64,000 nucleotides of DNA from Micromonospora cathayae (GTDB taxonomy: Bacteria > Actinomycetota > Actinomycetes > Mycobacteriales > Micromonosporaceae), in the NCBI RefSeq assembly GCF_028993575.1, contig NZ_CP118615.1, forward strand, positions 1,116,001 through 1,180,000, written 5' to 3'. Of the stretch, positions 51,524 through 61,068 are shown one piece after another. Numbering within the stretch: position 1 is the stretch's first letter; each line of letters opens with the position of its first letter. The notes under the pieces were generated by a model. That model ran no database searches. It saw only the letters and a program-made list of their open reading frames with translations, and was not told the DNA's origin. The position numbers were made by a program, and so were the translations under genes.

Positions 51524-52537
51524 TCAGCGGGACCGGGCCGGGCCGGTGCTGGAACGCAACGAGACGGGCGGGCGGTAGAGCCGGTGGCGGGGCACCACCC
51601 CGGGCGTGGCGATGATCTCCAGCAGGAACGACACCGCCTCGGCGCCCATCTCCACCATCGGCACGTCCGCAGCGGTCAACGGCGGACGGAAGTCCTCCGC
51701 CCAGTGCCGCGCGGCCACGCCGGTGACGGAGAAGTCGCCCGGCACGGACAGTCCGGCGCTGGTCAGCGCACGCTGGATCCCGGGCAACGCGGCCTCGTTG
51801 ATGGTGGCCAACGCCGTGACGTCCGGACAGGTCGCGAGCAACTGCTCCACGCACGCCTCGCCGGAGGCCGTGTCGTCACCGCAGCAGACCTCCACGCCGG
51901 TCAGGCCCCGCTCAGCCGTCGCCGCCCGGAACCCGGCCAGCGCCCGGTGACTGGGGCCGTAGCCCGCGGCCACCAGCTCCTCGGAGCGGTTCACCAGGGC
52001 CACCTGCCGGTGCCCCAGATCGGCCAGGTGGTGCACGCACCGGGCGATCAGCCCGGCGTAGTCGACGTCGATCCAGCTCATGCCGTGCGGCTCCGCGGTC
52101 CGGCCGATGGTGACGAACGGCAGACCGGCCCGGGTCAGCCGGAGCACCCGGTCGTCCGCCAACCGGATCTCCATCAGGATCACACCGTCCACCCGGCGTC
52201 CGGTGACGATCCGCTCGAACGACCGGTCGTGGTCGCCACCGGACGGCGACAGCAGCACATCGAGGTCATGGCGGGCGGCGGCCTCGACGACGCTGGCGAC
52301 GAAGCCCAACTGCATGTCGGTCAACCGCTGGCTCGCCGGCGGGATCACCAGCCCGAGGGTGCGGGTACGCCCTTCCTTCAGGGCACGGGCGCTGGCGTTC
52401 GGCCGGTAGCCCAGCTCGTCGATGACCGCCTGGATCCGTTGCCGGGTGCCCTCCGACACGCTCCGCTTTCCACTCAGCACATAGGACACGGTGCTGCGGG
52501 ACACCCCCGCGCGGCGGGCGATCTCCCCGATGTTCAT
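51524..52537 (-). CDS. LacI-family transcriptional regulator
   Basis: 337 aa. Helix-turn-helix IGEIARRAGVSRSTVSYVLSGKRSVSE followed by the hinge YRPNASARALKEG, then a periplasmic-binding-protein-like sensor domain (RRVDGVILME, FVTIGRT, WIDVDYAG). Convergent with the GH63-like gene. It probably represses the surrounding glycosidase genes through CGAANCGNTTCG-type sites and is released by a sugar. Confidence 0.93.
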   Translation of the reverse strand: MNIGEIARRAGVSRSTVSYVLSGKRSVSEGTRQRIQAVIDELGYRPNASARALKEGRTRTLGLVIPPASQRLTDMQLGFVASVVEAAARHDLDVLLSPSGGDHDRSFERIVTGRRVDGVILMEIRLADDRVLRLTRAGLPFVTIGRTAEPHGMSWIDVDYAGLIARCVHHLADLGHRQVALVNRSEELVAAGYGPSHRALAGFRAATAERGLTGVEVCCGDDTASGEACVEQLLATCPDVTALATINEAALPGIQRALTSAGLSVPGDFSVTGVAARHWAEDFRPPLTAADVPMVEMGAEAVSFLLEIIATPGVVPRHRLYRPPVSLRSSTGPARSR

Positions 52538-52721
52538 CCACCGCCCCCGAACCGATTCCCGCCCGACACCGGGACGCACCCCGCTCCGGCGACGAGCATA
52601 TCCGTACCGGAGATCCCACCCCTGGTCTCGCAGCAGCAGGCGGCGCCCGCCCCGGTGCTGGCCGGCCGGGGGTGGGCCAGCGCCCGCCCGGCACGTCCTC
52701 GGTGCTCCGCGCCGGGCCGGG

Positions 52722-53612
52722 TCAGGCGAAGGTGCGCCGGGCCCAGGTACGGAAGTCGGTGGTGGGCAGGCCGAGGGCTCGGGTGGTCTCCGGACGGGCG
52801 GGGGTGCCGTTCGCGTTGATCCGCTCGACGGCGTCGACCATCGCCGGCAGCATGCCGCGTTCGACAGCCTCCTGCGGGGTGAGCACGGGCGCGACGACCG
52901 CCCGGCCGGTGACCTCGCTGAGGATCGCCGCCACCTCGGTCATGGTGAGCATGTCACCCGCGAGTTCGACGTCCAGGCCGTCGAGCCTTCCCGGGTTGGT
53001 GAACGCGATCGCCGCAGCCTCGCCGATGTCGTCGACCGCGATCCACGGAAGTCGGGTGTCCGCCGCGAAGCCGGTGATGATCGTGCCGCTGGTCCAGTCG
53101 CCGAACAGGTACGACCAGCCGACGAGGTTCTCCATGAAGGTCGAGGGCATGAGTACGGTCCAGTGCGCGAAGCCACCGGTACGGACCATGTCGTCGATCG
53201 CCGCCTTGCTCTCCCAGTAGTGCCTGTCCCAGCGGCCCTCGGCCCAGCCGGGCTGCTTGCGGAGGAAGTCGCCGGCGCCGGAGACGCTGCTGTGCACGAC
53301 GTGCGACACACCGGCCCGGCGGGCGGCCTCGACGACGTTGTGACCGCGGGTCCGCTCGGCGTCGCCGTGCAGGTTCGCCACGTCGGGCCAGGGGATCGAG
53401 AACAGGCCGTCCATGCCCTCGGCCGCGGCGACCAGCGACGCCGGGTCGTCCAGGTCGCCCTTGACCAGTTCGGCCCCGCGGGCCCGTAGTGCCTGGGCCC
53501 GGTCCGTGCCGGGGTCGCGGACCAGCGCGCGGACCGCGACGCCGCGGTCGAGCAACGCGCGGGCCGTGGCTCCGCCCTGCTTGCCGGTCGCGCCGATGAC
53601 GAGGACAGCCAT
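52722..53612 (-). CDS. NmrA-like NAD(P)-binding protein
   Basis: 296 aa. Rossmann motif VIGATGKQGGATARALL, then VRDPGTDRAQAL and KGDLDDPASL, typical of the NmrA/atypical SDR family (redox sensors or reductases). HYWESKAAIDDMV aligns with the SDR active-site helix but without the YxxxK tyrosine in its usual form. Divergent from a TetR gene, with a palindromic operator between them, so it is probably the TetR target. GGGAGG site. Confidence 0.9.
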   Translation of the reverse strand: MAVLVIGATGKQGGATARALLDRGVAVRALVRDPGTDRAQALRARGAELVKGDLDDPASLVAAAEGMDGLFSIPWPDVANLHGDAERTRGHNVVEAARRAGVSHVVHSSVSGAGDFLRKQPGWAEGRWDRHYWESKAAIDDMVRTGGFAHWTVLMPSTFMENLVGWSYLFGDWTSGTIITGFAADTRLPWIAVDDIGEAAAIAFTNPGRLDGLDVELAGDMLTMTEVAAILSEVTGRAVVAPVLTPQEAVERGMLPAMVDAVERINANGTPARPETTRALGLPTTDFRTWARRTFA

Positions 53613-53628
53613 TCGTTCCTCCCAGGGT

Positions 53629-53651
53629 TAAGTGGGGAGTCCCCCCACTTA
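53629..53651. promoter_or_regulatory. TetR operator between NmrA-like and tetR genes
   Basis: TAAGTGGGG and CCCCACTTA, nine-base perfect arms around five bases. A further CCCCACTT half-site sits at 53676-53683, just before the regulator gene. It overlaps where both promoters must be. Confidence 0.7.
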
Positions 53652-53699
53652 TCGTCGGCTACGATATGGGGGACCACCCCACTTTGGCAATGGCGGGCC

Positions 53700-54239
53700 A
53701 TGAGAGCCGACGCGCAACGCAACTACGACCTCATCGTCGAGGCAGCCTCCGAGGCGGTCGCCCGCGACGGCGCGTACGCGTCGCTGGAGGAGATCGCCCG
53801 GTCCGCCGGAGTGGGCTCGGCGACCCTGCACCGACACTTCCCGTCCCGATGGTCGCTGCTCCAGGCCGTTTTCCGGACCTGCCTGCGCAACCTGTCCGCC
53901 CGCACCGACGAGCTACTGGCCGAGTCGGACGCGCTCGCCGCGCTCACCACCTGGTTGCACGAGGTCACCGCGTACGCCACCACCACCCGCGGCCTGGCCG
54001 TGACCCTGCTGAACGCGCCGCCCGAGGAGGACGACACCTGCGGCGCGATGCTCGCCGCAGCAGGCGAGAAACTGCTCCGGCGGGCCATCGACCAGGGCTC
54101 CGTACGCTCCGACGTCGCGATGGCCGACCTGATCAGCCTCGTCAACGCGATCTCACTCGCCGCGCAGCCGACCGGCACCACGAAGGCGGAACGGCTCCTG
54201 GCCCTCGCCCTGACGGGAATCCAGCCACCCGGACGGTGA
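53700..54239 (+). CDS. TetR-family regulator
   Basis: 179 aa. N-terminal helix-turn-helix SLEEIARSAGVGSATLHRHFPSR, ligand-binding helices after. It most likely represses itself and the divergent NmrA-like gene via the palindrome between them. Ligand unknown. Confidence 0.93.
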   Translation: MRADAQRNYDLIVEAASEAVARDGAYASLEEIARSAGVGSATLHRHFPSRWSLLQAVFRTCLRNLSARTDELLAESDALAALTTWLHEVTAYATTTRGLAVTLLNAPPEEDDTCGAMLAAAGEKLLRRAIDQGSVRSDVAMADLISLVNAISLAAQPTGTTKAERLLALALTGIQPPGR

Positions 54240-54279
54240 TCCGACCGCCAGCGACGCTGAAGGCACCGAGACGGGGCGT

Positions 54280-55404
54280 CTACGGCGTGCCGGGAAGCCG
54301 GACCGTGACGAGGAGGCCCCCCGTTGGGCCGGGGACGAGGTCGAGGGTCCCGGCATGGGCGCGGACGATGCTGTGCACGATGGCGAGGCCGAGGCCGACA
54401 CCGGCGTGTTCGTCGGTGCGTACGCGTTCCGTTCCGCGCTGGAAGGGTTCGGTGAAGGTCGGTACCAGTTCGGGTGCGAGCCGGTGACCGGTGTTCTCGA
54501 TCCGCAGCAGGCTCGTGTCACCGTGCGCCGCAGTGTGGACCGTCACGGTGCCGCCGGCGGGAAGGTTGTGGACGATGGCGTTCTGCACGAGGTTCGTCAC
54601 CATCCGCAGCAGGAGTTCGGCGGAGCCGCTGGTCCGGGCCGCCCCGCCGGAGACCTCCAGGGTGATCCGACGCCGTTCGGCGAGGGGAAGCAGCGTCTCG
54701 GCGGCCTCCTCGGCGACGAGGGAGAGGTCGACGCACTCGCGGGTGAAGGTGCCACGGTCCCCGTGACTGAGCAGCAGGAGGGCCTCGGTGAGGTCGATCG
54801 CCCGCTGGTTGACGGTGTGCAGTCGTTCGATGAGGTCGCCCCGTCCACCGCCGGGCTCCCGGCGGGCGACGTCGAGGAGCGTCCGTGAGATCGCGAGCGG
54901 GGTACGCAGTTCGTGGGAGGCGTTCGCGGCGAACCTCCGCTGCTCGGCGACGTGGGACTCGAGTCGTTCGAGCATCGAGTCGAACGCGTCGGAGAGTTCC
55001 CGGAACTCGTCCCGGCGGCCCGCCAGACGGATCCGGTGGGACAGTGATCCGCCTGCGGCCGCGCGGGTGGCCCGGGTGATGCGGGTCAGCGGCGCGAGCA
55101 TCCGGCCGGCGAGGAGCCATCCGCCCAGCAGGCCGAAGACCAGCAGGAAGGCCAGCACGGCGACGGCTCTGGGGGCGAAGGCGCGGAGCAGGTCGGAGCG
55201 GTTCGGTACGAACATCACGGGGGCGGGGAGACGGGAGCTGTCGGGTGCTGGCGCGGGCAGCCGGGAGTTGTCGATCACCTCGGGTACGTACCGCAGCAGG
55301 AACACCCACACGGTGGCGAGGAGCAGGCCACCTGCCAGCATGACGAACCCGGCATAGCTGAGGGTCAGTTTGAGCCGGACGCTCGGACCGGGTTCCCTAT
55401 CCAC
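54280..55404 (-). CDS. sensor histidine kinase
   Basis: 374 aa from the GTG at 55404. Two membrane segments (LTLSYAGFVMLAGGLLLATVWVFLL; AVAVLAFLLVFGLLGGWLL) flank a short outside loop; then HAMP, HisKA with ANASHELRTPL (phospho-His), and HATPase with NLVQNAIVHN and GVGLGLAIV. It forms a two-component system with the overlapping response regulator gene (8-base overlap). Stimulus unknown. Confidence 0.95.
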   Translation of the reverse strand: MDREPGPSVRLKLTLSYAGFVMLAGGLLLATVWVFLLRYVPEVIDNSRLPAPAPDSSRLPAPVMFVPNRSDLLRAFAPRAVAVLAFLLVFGLLGGWLLAGRMLAPLTRITRATRAAAGGSLSHRIRLAGRRDEFRELSDAFDSMLERLESHVAEQRRFAANASHELRTPLAISRTLLDVARREPGGGRGDLIERLHTVNQRAIDLTEALLLLSHGDRGTFTRECVDLSLVAEEAAETLLPLAERRRITLEVSGGAARTSGSAELLLRMVTNLVQNAIVHNLPAGGTVTVHTAAHGDTSLLRIENTGHRLAPELVPTFTEPFQRGTERVRTDEHAGVGLGLAIVHSIVRAHAGTLDLVPGPTGGLLVTVRLPGTP

Positions 55405-56092
55405 GGTCCTCCCCCTCACGCCCGGTGCCGGGTGTGGTGTCGATGCGGTAGCCGACGCCGGGCACCGTGGCGATGATCCACGGTTCGCCGAGCCGTTTAC
55501 GCAGCGTGGAGACGGTGATGCGGACGGCGTTGGTGAAGGGGTTGGCGTTGAAGTCCCAGGCCCGTTCCAGCAGTTCCTCGGCGCTGACGACCCCGCCCTC
55601 GGCGGCGACGAGGACGTCCAGTACGGCGAACTGCTTGCGGGTGAGCGCGACATGGCGTCCGTCGCGGAAGACCTCCCGGCGGAAGGGGTCGACCCGTAGG
55701 CCTGCGGCCTCCCGGACCGGGGGCCTGGCGTACCCGCGTCTGCGGTCGAGTGCTCTGAGCCGGAGCACGAGTTCCCGGAGTTCGAACGGTTTGGTGAGGT
55801 AGTCGTCGGCGCCGAGCTGGAAGCCGGATGCCTTGTCGTCGATCCGGTCGGCAGCGGTGAGCATGAGGATCGGGATTCCGCTGCCGGAGGCGACGACCCG
55901 CCGGGCGACCTCGTCGCCGGAAGGGCCGGGGATGTCGCGGTCGAGGACCAGGAGGTCGTAGTGGTTGACGCCGAGCAGTTCCAGGGCGGCGTCGCCGTCG
56001 GAAGCGATGTCGGCGGCGATCGCCTCCAGTCGCAGGCCGTCCCGGACGGCTTCGGCGAGGTAGGGCTCGTCCTCCACGATCAGTACGCGCAT
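55397..56092 (-). CDS. OmpR-type response regulator
   Basis: 231 aa. Receiver domain with VEDEPYLAE, phospho-acceptor Asp in LLVLDRDIPG and KPFELREL; winged-helix output domain ending FTNAVRITVSTLRKRLG and GVGYRID. Upstream of and overlapping the histidine kinase gene. Confidence 0.95.
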   Translation of the reverse strand: MRVLIVEDEPYLAEAVRDGLRLEAIAADIASDGDAALELLGVNHYDLLVLDRDIPGPSGDEVARRVVASGSGIPILMLTAADRIDDKASGFQLGADDYLTKPFELRELVLRLRALDRRRGYARPPVREAAGLRVDPFRREVFRDGRHVALTRKQFAVLDVLVAAEGGVVSAEELLERAWDFNANPFTNAVRITVSTLRKRLGEPWIIATVPGVGYRIDTTPGTGREGEDRG

Positions 56093-56150
56093 GCTCGCAG
56101 CCTATGATCAGCGAAAATCACTATCGATGCACACATACCGGTCAGGTGGC

Positions 56151-56840
56151 TCAGTCGGCTGCCACCGGCGCGGGACACGGCCGGTCCGACGGCTCCTCAG
56201 TCGTGGTGCGCCACCAGTGGCGTGACGCCAGCGCGGCCAGCACGGCGCCGGTGGCGTTGACCAGCACGTCGTCAACGGAGGACACCCGGTCCAGCCACAG
56301 GACGTACTGTGCGGTCTCGACCAGGACCGAGCAGCCGGCCCCGAGGGCCAGGATCCTCGGCACCGACGCCAGCGCCGCGAACCGCATCGGGGCGAAGAAC
56401 CCCAACGCCGCGAAGACCAGCAGGTTGCCGCCCACCCCGACCGGCCCCATCGTGACCAGGTCCCGCAACGGGACCAGACTCACCCGGCCGGGGACGATGC
56501 CCGCCGCCGGCCCCGGCATCAAGGTCATCCACACGAACGGCACCGTCCCGTAGACCATGCCCACCTCGGCCAGCGACCTCCGCCACGCCGAGGTGACGCC
56601 GGCAGCACGCCGACGGCGCGCCAGCGCCCATGCCACCAGAGCCGCCAACGGCAGCCCCACCAGCGTCATGAGCACCACACCGTTGAACGTGTCGTAGCAG
56701 CCGTGCCACCGCCCGGCCAGGCACCTCGGAGCGGACATCATGAGCGGCCGCCGTACGGCGAACGCCGCGCCCGCCAGCCCGAGCACAGCCAGGCTGGCGA
56801 GCACGATCCGGCGCGTGAGGCGGGACGGTACGGGCGCCAC
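56151..56840 (-). CDS. VanZ-family membrane protein
   Basis: 229 aa with four to five hydrophobic segments (IVLASLAVLGLAGAAFAV, GVVLMTLVGLPLAALVAWAL, VGGNLLVFAALGFFAP) and the VanZ pattern LVETAQYVLWLDRVSSVDDVLVNATGAVL. VanZ gives low-level teicoplanin resistance in enterococci; most actinomycete homologues have unknown roles. GTG start touches the stop of the serine-hydrolase-like gene. Confidence 0.85.
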   Translation of the reverse strand: MAPVPSRLTRRIVLASLAVLGLAGAAFAVRRPLMMSAPRCLAGRWHGCYDTFNGVVLMTLVGLPLAALVAWALARRRRAAGVTSAWRRSLAEVGMVYGTVPFVWMTLMPGPAAGIVPGRVSLVPLRDLVTMGPVGVGGNLLVFAALGFFAPMRFAALASVPRILALGAGCSVLVETAQYVLWLDRVSSVDDVLVNATGAVLAALASRHWWRTTTEEPSDRPCPAPVAAD

Positions 56841-58112
56841 TCAGCCACCGCCCCCGCCGCCGGGTGGGCCGACCGGTCCGCCGGTGACCGCCTCGGCCTC
56901 GCGCAGGCAGATGTCCAGCATCGGCACGCCGTCGTGGTTGCTGAGGACGACGCCGACCCAACCGGTGTCCGGGTAGATGCTCCAGTTGGCGCCGATGCCA
57001 CCGGCCCCGCCGCCCCGCCCGATCACCCACTGGCCGTTGATGATGCTGACCGGCATCGTGTACCCCGCGTACGAGGTGGGCTCCGGGCCGGGGATCTTGG
57101 CCCCGGCGAACAGGTCGGCGTACGGCCGGCCGAGCACCGTGCCGTCGCGCAGCGCCTCCGCGAACCGGACCAGGTCCGGCGCGGTGGCGAAGCCGTCACC
57201 CGAGGCGTAGCCGATGAAGCCGCGACCCGGATTCCTGCCCCGGATGTTCGGATCCAGGCTGCCCTTGTCCAGGTTGCGGACGGCGTCCACCAGGCTGCCG
57301 TCGGCCTGCCGCAGGTACGGGTGCGCGATGTGCTCGTCGGTGAGCCACTGCTCCCGGGTGTAGAACGCCGAGCCGCGCATACCGGAACGCTCGAAGACAT
57401 GCTCGTGCACGTAGTCCCAGAACGTCACGCCGGACACGGCCTCCACGATCTGCGCGGCCATGGAGAGGCCGACGCCGCCGCCGGGAAGGTGGCCATTGGA
57501 CCCTGCGCCGGGAACCCCCACCAGCGTCGCCTGCCGGGCCCACTGCTCGTGGTACTCGTGCACCTCCTCCCGGCTGTGAAAGACGCGTTGCCAGTCCGGC
57601 ATCGGGGCGTCCAGCCCGGAGGTGCTGGTGAGCAGGTGGTGGATGGTCACCTGCTCGGCGATGTCCCTGGCGAAGCCCGTCAGGTGGGTGCCCACCGGGT
57701 CCGACAGCGTCACCCTGCCCTGCTGCACCAACTGCAGCACGGCCACCGACAGGAAGGGCTGGCTCCCCGAGGAGAGGTTGAATGCGACGCCCTCGTGGTT
57801 GCGGACCCTCCGCTCCCGGTCGGCCATGCCGTAGCTGCGCGACAGCACCGTCCGGCCCCGGTACGACAGCAGCACCACGCCGGAGAACCTGCCCTCGGCG
57901 GCCAGCCGCGCCACGTACCGGTCGTAGGCTCCGCCGGGCTGGGTATCCGGCGGGATCCGGTCACCCTCCGACGAGCCGGTGGGGGCCGGGTCGGCGTGGC
58001 CGATCCTGCCGCCTACCAGCGGCCCGCCCGCCGCCACCATGCCGGCGGCGGCCACTGCGCCCCAGGTGATCAGCCGCCGCCGGTCGATTCCACGTACGGT
58101 GTCCGAAGGCAC
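56841..58112 (-). CDS. Tat-exported serine-hydrolase-like protein with degenerate active site
   Basis: 423 aa. Tat-type signal (DRRRLITWGAVAAAGMVAAGG). The rest follows the beta-lactamase/esterase class C fold, but where SxxK is expected the sequence is SSGSQPF: the Lys is Gln. The YxN position reads GSN in GAGSNGHLP. The C-terminal HxG equivalent reads GRGGGAGG. So it is likely inactive or has changed chemistry. C-terminal GGPVGPPGGGGGG tail. The GTG at 58112 is spaced seven bases from AAAGGAG; a GTG at 58118 is closer but badly spaced. Operon with VanZ. Confidence 0.8.
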   Translation of the reverse strand: MPSDTVRGIDRRRLITWGAVAAAGMVAAGGPLVGGRIGHADPAPTGSSEGDRIPPDTQPGGAYDRYVARLAAEGRFSGVVLLSYRGRTVLSRSYGMADRERRVRNHEGVAFNLSSGSQPFLSVAVLQLVQQGRVTLSDPVGTHLTGFARDIAEQVTIHHLLTSTSGLDAPMPDWQRVFHSREEVHEYHEQWARQATLVGVPGAGSNGHLPGGGVGLSMAAQIVEAVSGVTFWDYVHEHVFERSGMRGSAFYTREQWLTDEHIAHPYLRQADGSLVDAVRNLDKGSLDPNIRGRNPGRGFIGYASGDGFATAPDLVRFAEALRDGTVLGRPYADLFAGAKIPGPEPTSYAGYTMPVSIINGQWVIGRGGGAGGIGANWSIYPDTGWVGVVLSNHDGVPMLDICLREAEAVTGGPVGPPGGGGGG

Positions 58113-58602
58113 GGTCACGCTCCTTTCCCGGTCGACGAGTCGTCCGCTGACAGTGCTGCGATCCGGTCCATTCCTGCATTCAAGAGGCACGAACGTTGCG
58201 GTGGCGTAAGCGTTTTCCGATACGCCCGCGATACCGCAGCAGGTCTTCCTGGCAGGGCTGAGCCGATCGGTACAGGCGGGCGGGGTGTCGCTGGCCCCGA
58301 CGGTGACGGCGATCGCCTCGTACGACGCCCCTGCCGGCCAGCCGGTCTCCGCGTCGGCCTGCGCCACCTGGGCCTTCCGGTATGCGGCGAGGTCGAGGGC
58401 GGTCCGGGCGTTCGGTGCCGACGGCGATGCTGGCCACCGTGCCGTACGGGCCGATGCCCTCGGCGGGGTCGACCGCCGGGCCCGATCTCCGACGCCCGCC
58501 CGGCCGGGCATCTGCGAGGTCGTCGTCACCGCGTCCGTGACGACCGGCCGCAGTCCGCGGCGACGGTCTGACGTCGCCCCACTCCGGCCGACCGCTCGGC
58601 GG
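58113..58602. other. gene-poor stretch, possible decayed sequence
   Basis: Open frames exist on both strands but none has a ribosome site or recognisable motif. Coding-like GC pattern suggests an old gene remnant; nothing more can be said. Confidence 0.4.
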
Positions 58603-59085
58603 TCAGCAGGCGGTGTCCGGCTCGCCCCTGGACGCCTCGACGCAGGTGACCGGGCGGCCGCTGGTCGCCCGGCGGAGCAGTTCGTAGAGCGTGTCCCGTT
58701 CGGCCGGCTCCAGCGCGCCGAGCACCTCTTCCTCTGCGGCGGCGAGGGCGCACTCAGCCTCGCGGAGCCGCTCCGCGCCCGCCCCGGTGAGGCTCACCAC
58801 GTGCCGGCGGCGGTCCTCGGGTGACCGGCGTCGCTCGACCAGCCCGTCCGCCTCCAGGTCGTTGAGCAGCCCGACCACGTTCGTGCCGTCGATCTGCAGG
58901 GTGCCGGCCAGCCCCTGCTGGCTGATTCCGTCCGAATCGCGCAGCACGGTGAGCGCGACGAGGTGCCGGGGGCGCAACCCGAGGGGCGCCAGCACCGACT
59001 CCGACCGGAGCCGCATCCGCCGCGCCAGGTGGTCGAGCAGCGGCCCGGAGCGGCGCTCCGACTCCTCGACCGGTACGGCTGCCAT
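58603..59085 (-). CDS. MarR-family regulator
   Basis: 160 aa from the ATG at 59085 (an upstream ATG would add ten residues). Winged helix: LAGTLQIDGTNVVGLLNDLEADGLVERRRSPEDRRRHVVSLT, the MarR wing. Divergent from an azoreductase gene 84 bases away; this pairing usually means the regulator senses a quinone, phenol or azo compound and derepresses the enzyme. Confidence 0.92.
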   Translation of the reverse strand: MAAVPVEESERRSGPLLDHLARRMRLRSESVLAPLGLRPRHLVALTVLRDSDGISQQGLAGTLQIDGTNVVGLLNDLEADGLVERRRSPEDRRRHVVSLTGAGAERLREAECALAAAEEEVLGALEPAERDTLYELLRRATSGRPVTCVEASRGEPDTAC

Positions 59086-59169
59086 GTGACCCAGTTTACG
59101 CAGGGCGCGGAACATCGGCATGCTATAAATGATTGGCGCTACACAAACGATCTGTGGAAGGTTAATCAC

Positions 59170-59817
59170 ATGGCACACCTGTTGTACGTCGACTCCAGCA
59201 TCCGGGGCGAGCACTCGGTCAGCCGGCGGCTCACCGCCCGCGCCGCCGCCGCGTGGCGCGCCGCCCACCCGGGCGGCACCGTCACCTACCGCGATCTCGG
59301 CCGGGAGCCGCTACCGCACCTGGACGAGGCCGGTGGCCTGGCCCGGATGGTGCCGGCGGAGCAGCACACCCCGGCGCAGCGCGCTTCCTGGGAGCTGAGC
59401 GAGCGACTGGTCGACGAGGTGAAGCGCGCCCATACGATCGTGCTCGGCCTCCCGCTCTACAACTACGGAGCGCCGAGCAGCGTGAAGACCTGGGTCGACC
59501 ACCTCATCGCGCCCGGCATCGCGTACGACCCGGCGACCGGGGCCGGCCTGCTCGGCGGTCGTCAGTTCGTCGTGCTGGGCAGCCGGGGCGGCGGCTACGG
59601 CCCGGGCACCCCCCGCGAGGGCTGGGACCACGCCGAGCCCTGGCTCCCGCACGGCCTGTCCATGACCGGCCTGGAGCCGCGCTTCATCTCGGCCGAGCTG
59701 ACCCTGGCCCCGGTCAACCCGGCCATGGCCGAGCTGATCCCGCTACACGAACAGAGCCTCGCGGCAGCCGAGCGGGCCATCGACGAGCTGTGGGTACCGG
59801 CCTCGGCCGTCGCCTGA
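59170..59817 (+). CDS. FMN-dependent NADH azoreductase/quinone reductase (AzoR-like)
   Basis: 215 aa flavodoxin-fold enzyme. YVDSSIRGEHSVSRRL for FMN phosphate, LPLYNYGAPSSVKTWVDHL for the isoalloxazine, and SRGGGYGPGT loop. Reduces quinones and azo compounds with NAD(P)H. GGAAGG site; TATAAAT at 59124-59130 lies in the divergent region shared with the MarR gene, a likely -10 element. Confidence 0.93.
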   Translation: MAHLLYVDSSIRGEHSVSRRLTARAAAAWRAAHPGGTVTYRDLGREPLPHLDEAGGLARMVPAEQHTPAQRASWELSERLVDEVKRAHTIVLGLPLYNYGAPSSVKTWVDHLIAPGIAYDPATGAGLLGGRQFVVLGSRGGGYGPGTPREGWDHAEPWLPHGLSMTGLEPRFISAELTLAPVNPAMAELIPLHEQSLAAAERAIDELWVPASAVA

Positions 59818-59966
59818 CCCGACGAAGGGCCGGGCCGTCCCCGAACGGACTCGTACCTTCTCCTGGATCAACCGGTGCCGACGAACCATCCGCGACCACG
59901 GACAAGGGCGCGGCCATCGCGCGACAACGGTGGCTGTCGAGCGATGACCGCGGGGACGGCTCGGGA

Positions 59967-60926
59967 TCAGGCCGCGATGGATTGCAGGTAGGCGATCCCT
60001 CCACACGAGATCGTGCTGAGGTTCTTGAACCACATCGCGATCTGGCGCTGAGAGGATCCGTCACTGTTGATGCGCTGGATGTAGACCACGCGCGTGACCT
60101 CGAACTGGCAGTAGGTGGGAGCGCTGCCCTGGGGCGACGGGCCGATCACGTAGGCCGAGGTGACGGGATTCGCGTTGTTCCAGGTCGTGGACCAGGTGCC
60201 GCCGGCGCCCACGGTTCCGATGGTGAACTGCGAACCGATGGTGGTGGAGCCGAGCCGGATGTCGGTCTGGCAGGTGACGGTCCCCACGTTCTTGACCTCC
60301 ACCCAGATCTGCCGGAGCGAGCTGCCCGGCTGCACGGTCCAGATGCGCGTCACCTGGAACTGGCAGGCCGCCGAGTTCGTGGCGCCGCTCGGGTTGAGAC
60401 CGGCCACCCAGATGGTGTTCCAGGGGACGTTCCAGAGGTGTGTCTGGGTGCCACCCGGGCTGACGCCGCCGGTCGAGACAAGGGCCGAGCTGGTCACCGC
60501 CGCGAGTTGCACCGTCGCACCACAGGCGATCGAGCCGACGTTCTTGAGGGTGAACTGGAACTGCCGCTCCCCACCGAACAGTTGGACGTACTTGCTGCTG
60601 ATCGTCTCGAACTGACACGTGGCCGAGGTGGTGGCGCCGGCCGGGTTGTAGCCGACCACGTAGGCGGCGTCGGCTGGGGCGTTGGTCCAGGTCCAGCCCT
60701 GGGTGCCGCCGGCCGAGACGGTGCCGGTGAACCACGTCGCGGCGGTGCCGATCCCGCCCTTCGCGGCGACGCCCAGTCCGTTCGACGCCGCTGCGGCGGC
60801 CCGTGCGTCGCGCAGTGACGGCTGCGATGGCTGCGACGACTCGCCGGCCTGCGCGACCCCGACCGACGCGATGACCATGCCGAGCGCCGTCACCGCGACG
60901 AGAGCCGCGCGGATTCTTCGTCTCAT
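59967..60926 (-). CDS. secreted protein of three internal repeats, unknown function
   Basis: 319 aa from the ATG at 60926 (AAAGGAG). Signal peptide RRRIRAALVAVTALGMVIASVGVAQA, then a short Ser/Gln/Ala linker and three repeats of about 80 residues. Each repeat has a GGTQ/GGTW turn, YN/SPxGAT, a CQFxxxR/S strand and a K-N-V/L-S/G-x-x-x-C end, with two Cys per repeat. The fold is probably beta-sandwich, disulfide-stabilised. No family known to me. Convergent with the azoreductase gene. Confidence 0.75.
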   Translation of the reverse strand: MRRRIRAALVAVTALGMVIASVGVAQAGESSQPSQPSLRDARAAAAASNGLGVAAKGGIGTAATWFTGTVSAGGTQGWTWTNAPADAAYVVGYNPAGATTSATCQFETISSKYVQLFGGERQFQFTLKNVGSIACGATVQLAAVTSSALVSTGGVSPGGTQTHLWNVPWNTIWVAGLNPSGATNSAACQFQVTRIWTVQPGSSLRQIWVEVKNVGTVTCQTDIRLGSTTIGSQFTIGTVGAGGTWSTTWNNANPVTSAYVIGPSPQGSAPTYCQFEVTRVVYIQRINSDGSSQRQIAMWFKNLSTISCGGIAYLQSIAA

Positions 60927-61068
60927 TGAAGCTCCTTTACCCCATGTTCCGGGCCGTCCGCCCGGCTCCATCAGGCTGCGCGGCCCGGCTTGCCATCGGC
61001 TAGCCATCCGATAGCCGCCCTGGCGGCAACGCATAGAATCGACGTCGATACATGGATGTGGGGGCTGG

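Noticed and set aside
58285..58824. Possible small enzyme encoded between the serine-hydrolase-like and MarR genes
   Set aside because: The frame runs into the MarR gene antisense, has no ribosome site and no family motifs.
59833..59955. GCCGTCCCCG ... CGGGGACGGC inverted repeat as terminator between azoreductase and repeat-protein genes
   Set aside because: Arms are about 105 bases apart, too far for an efficient intrinsic terminator.
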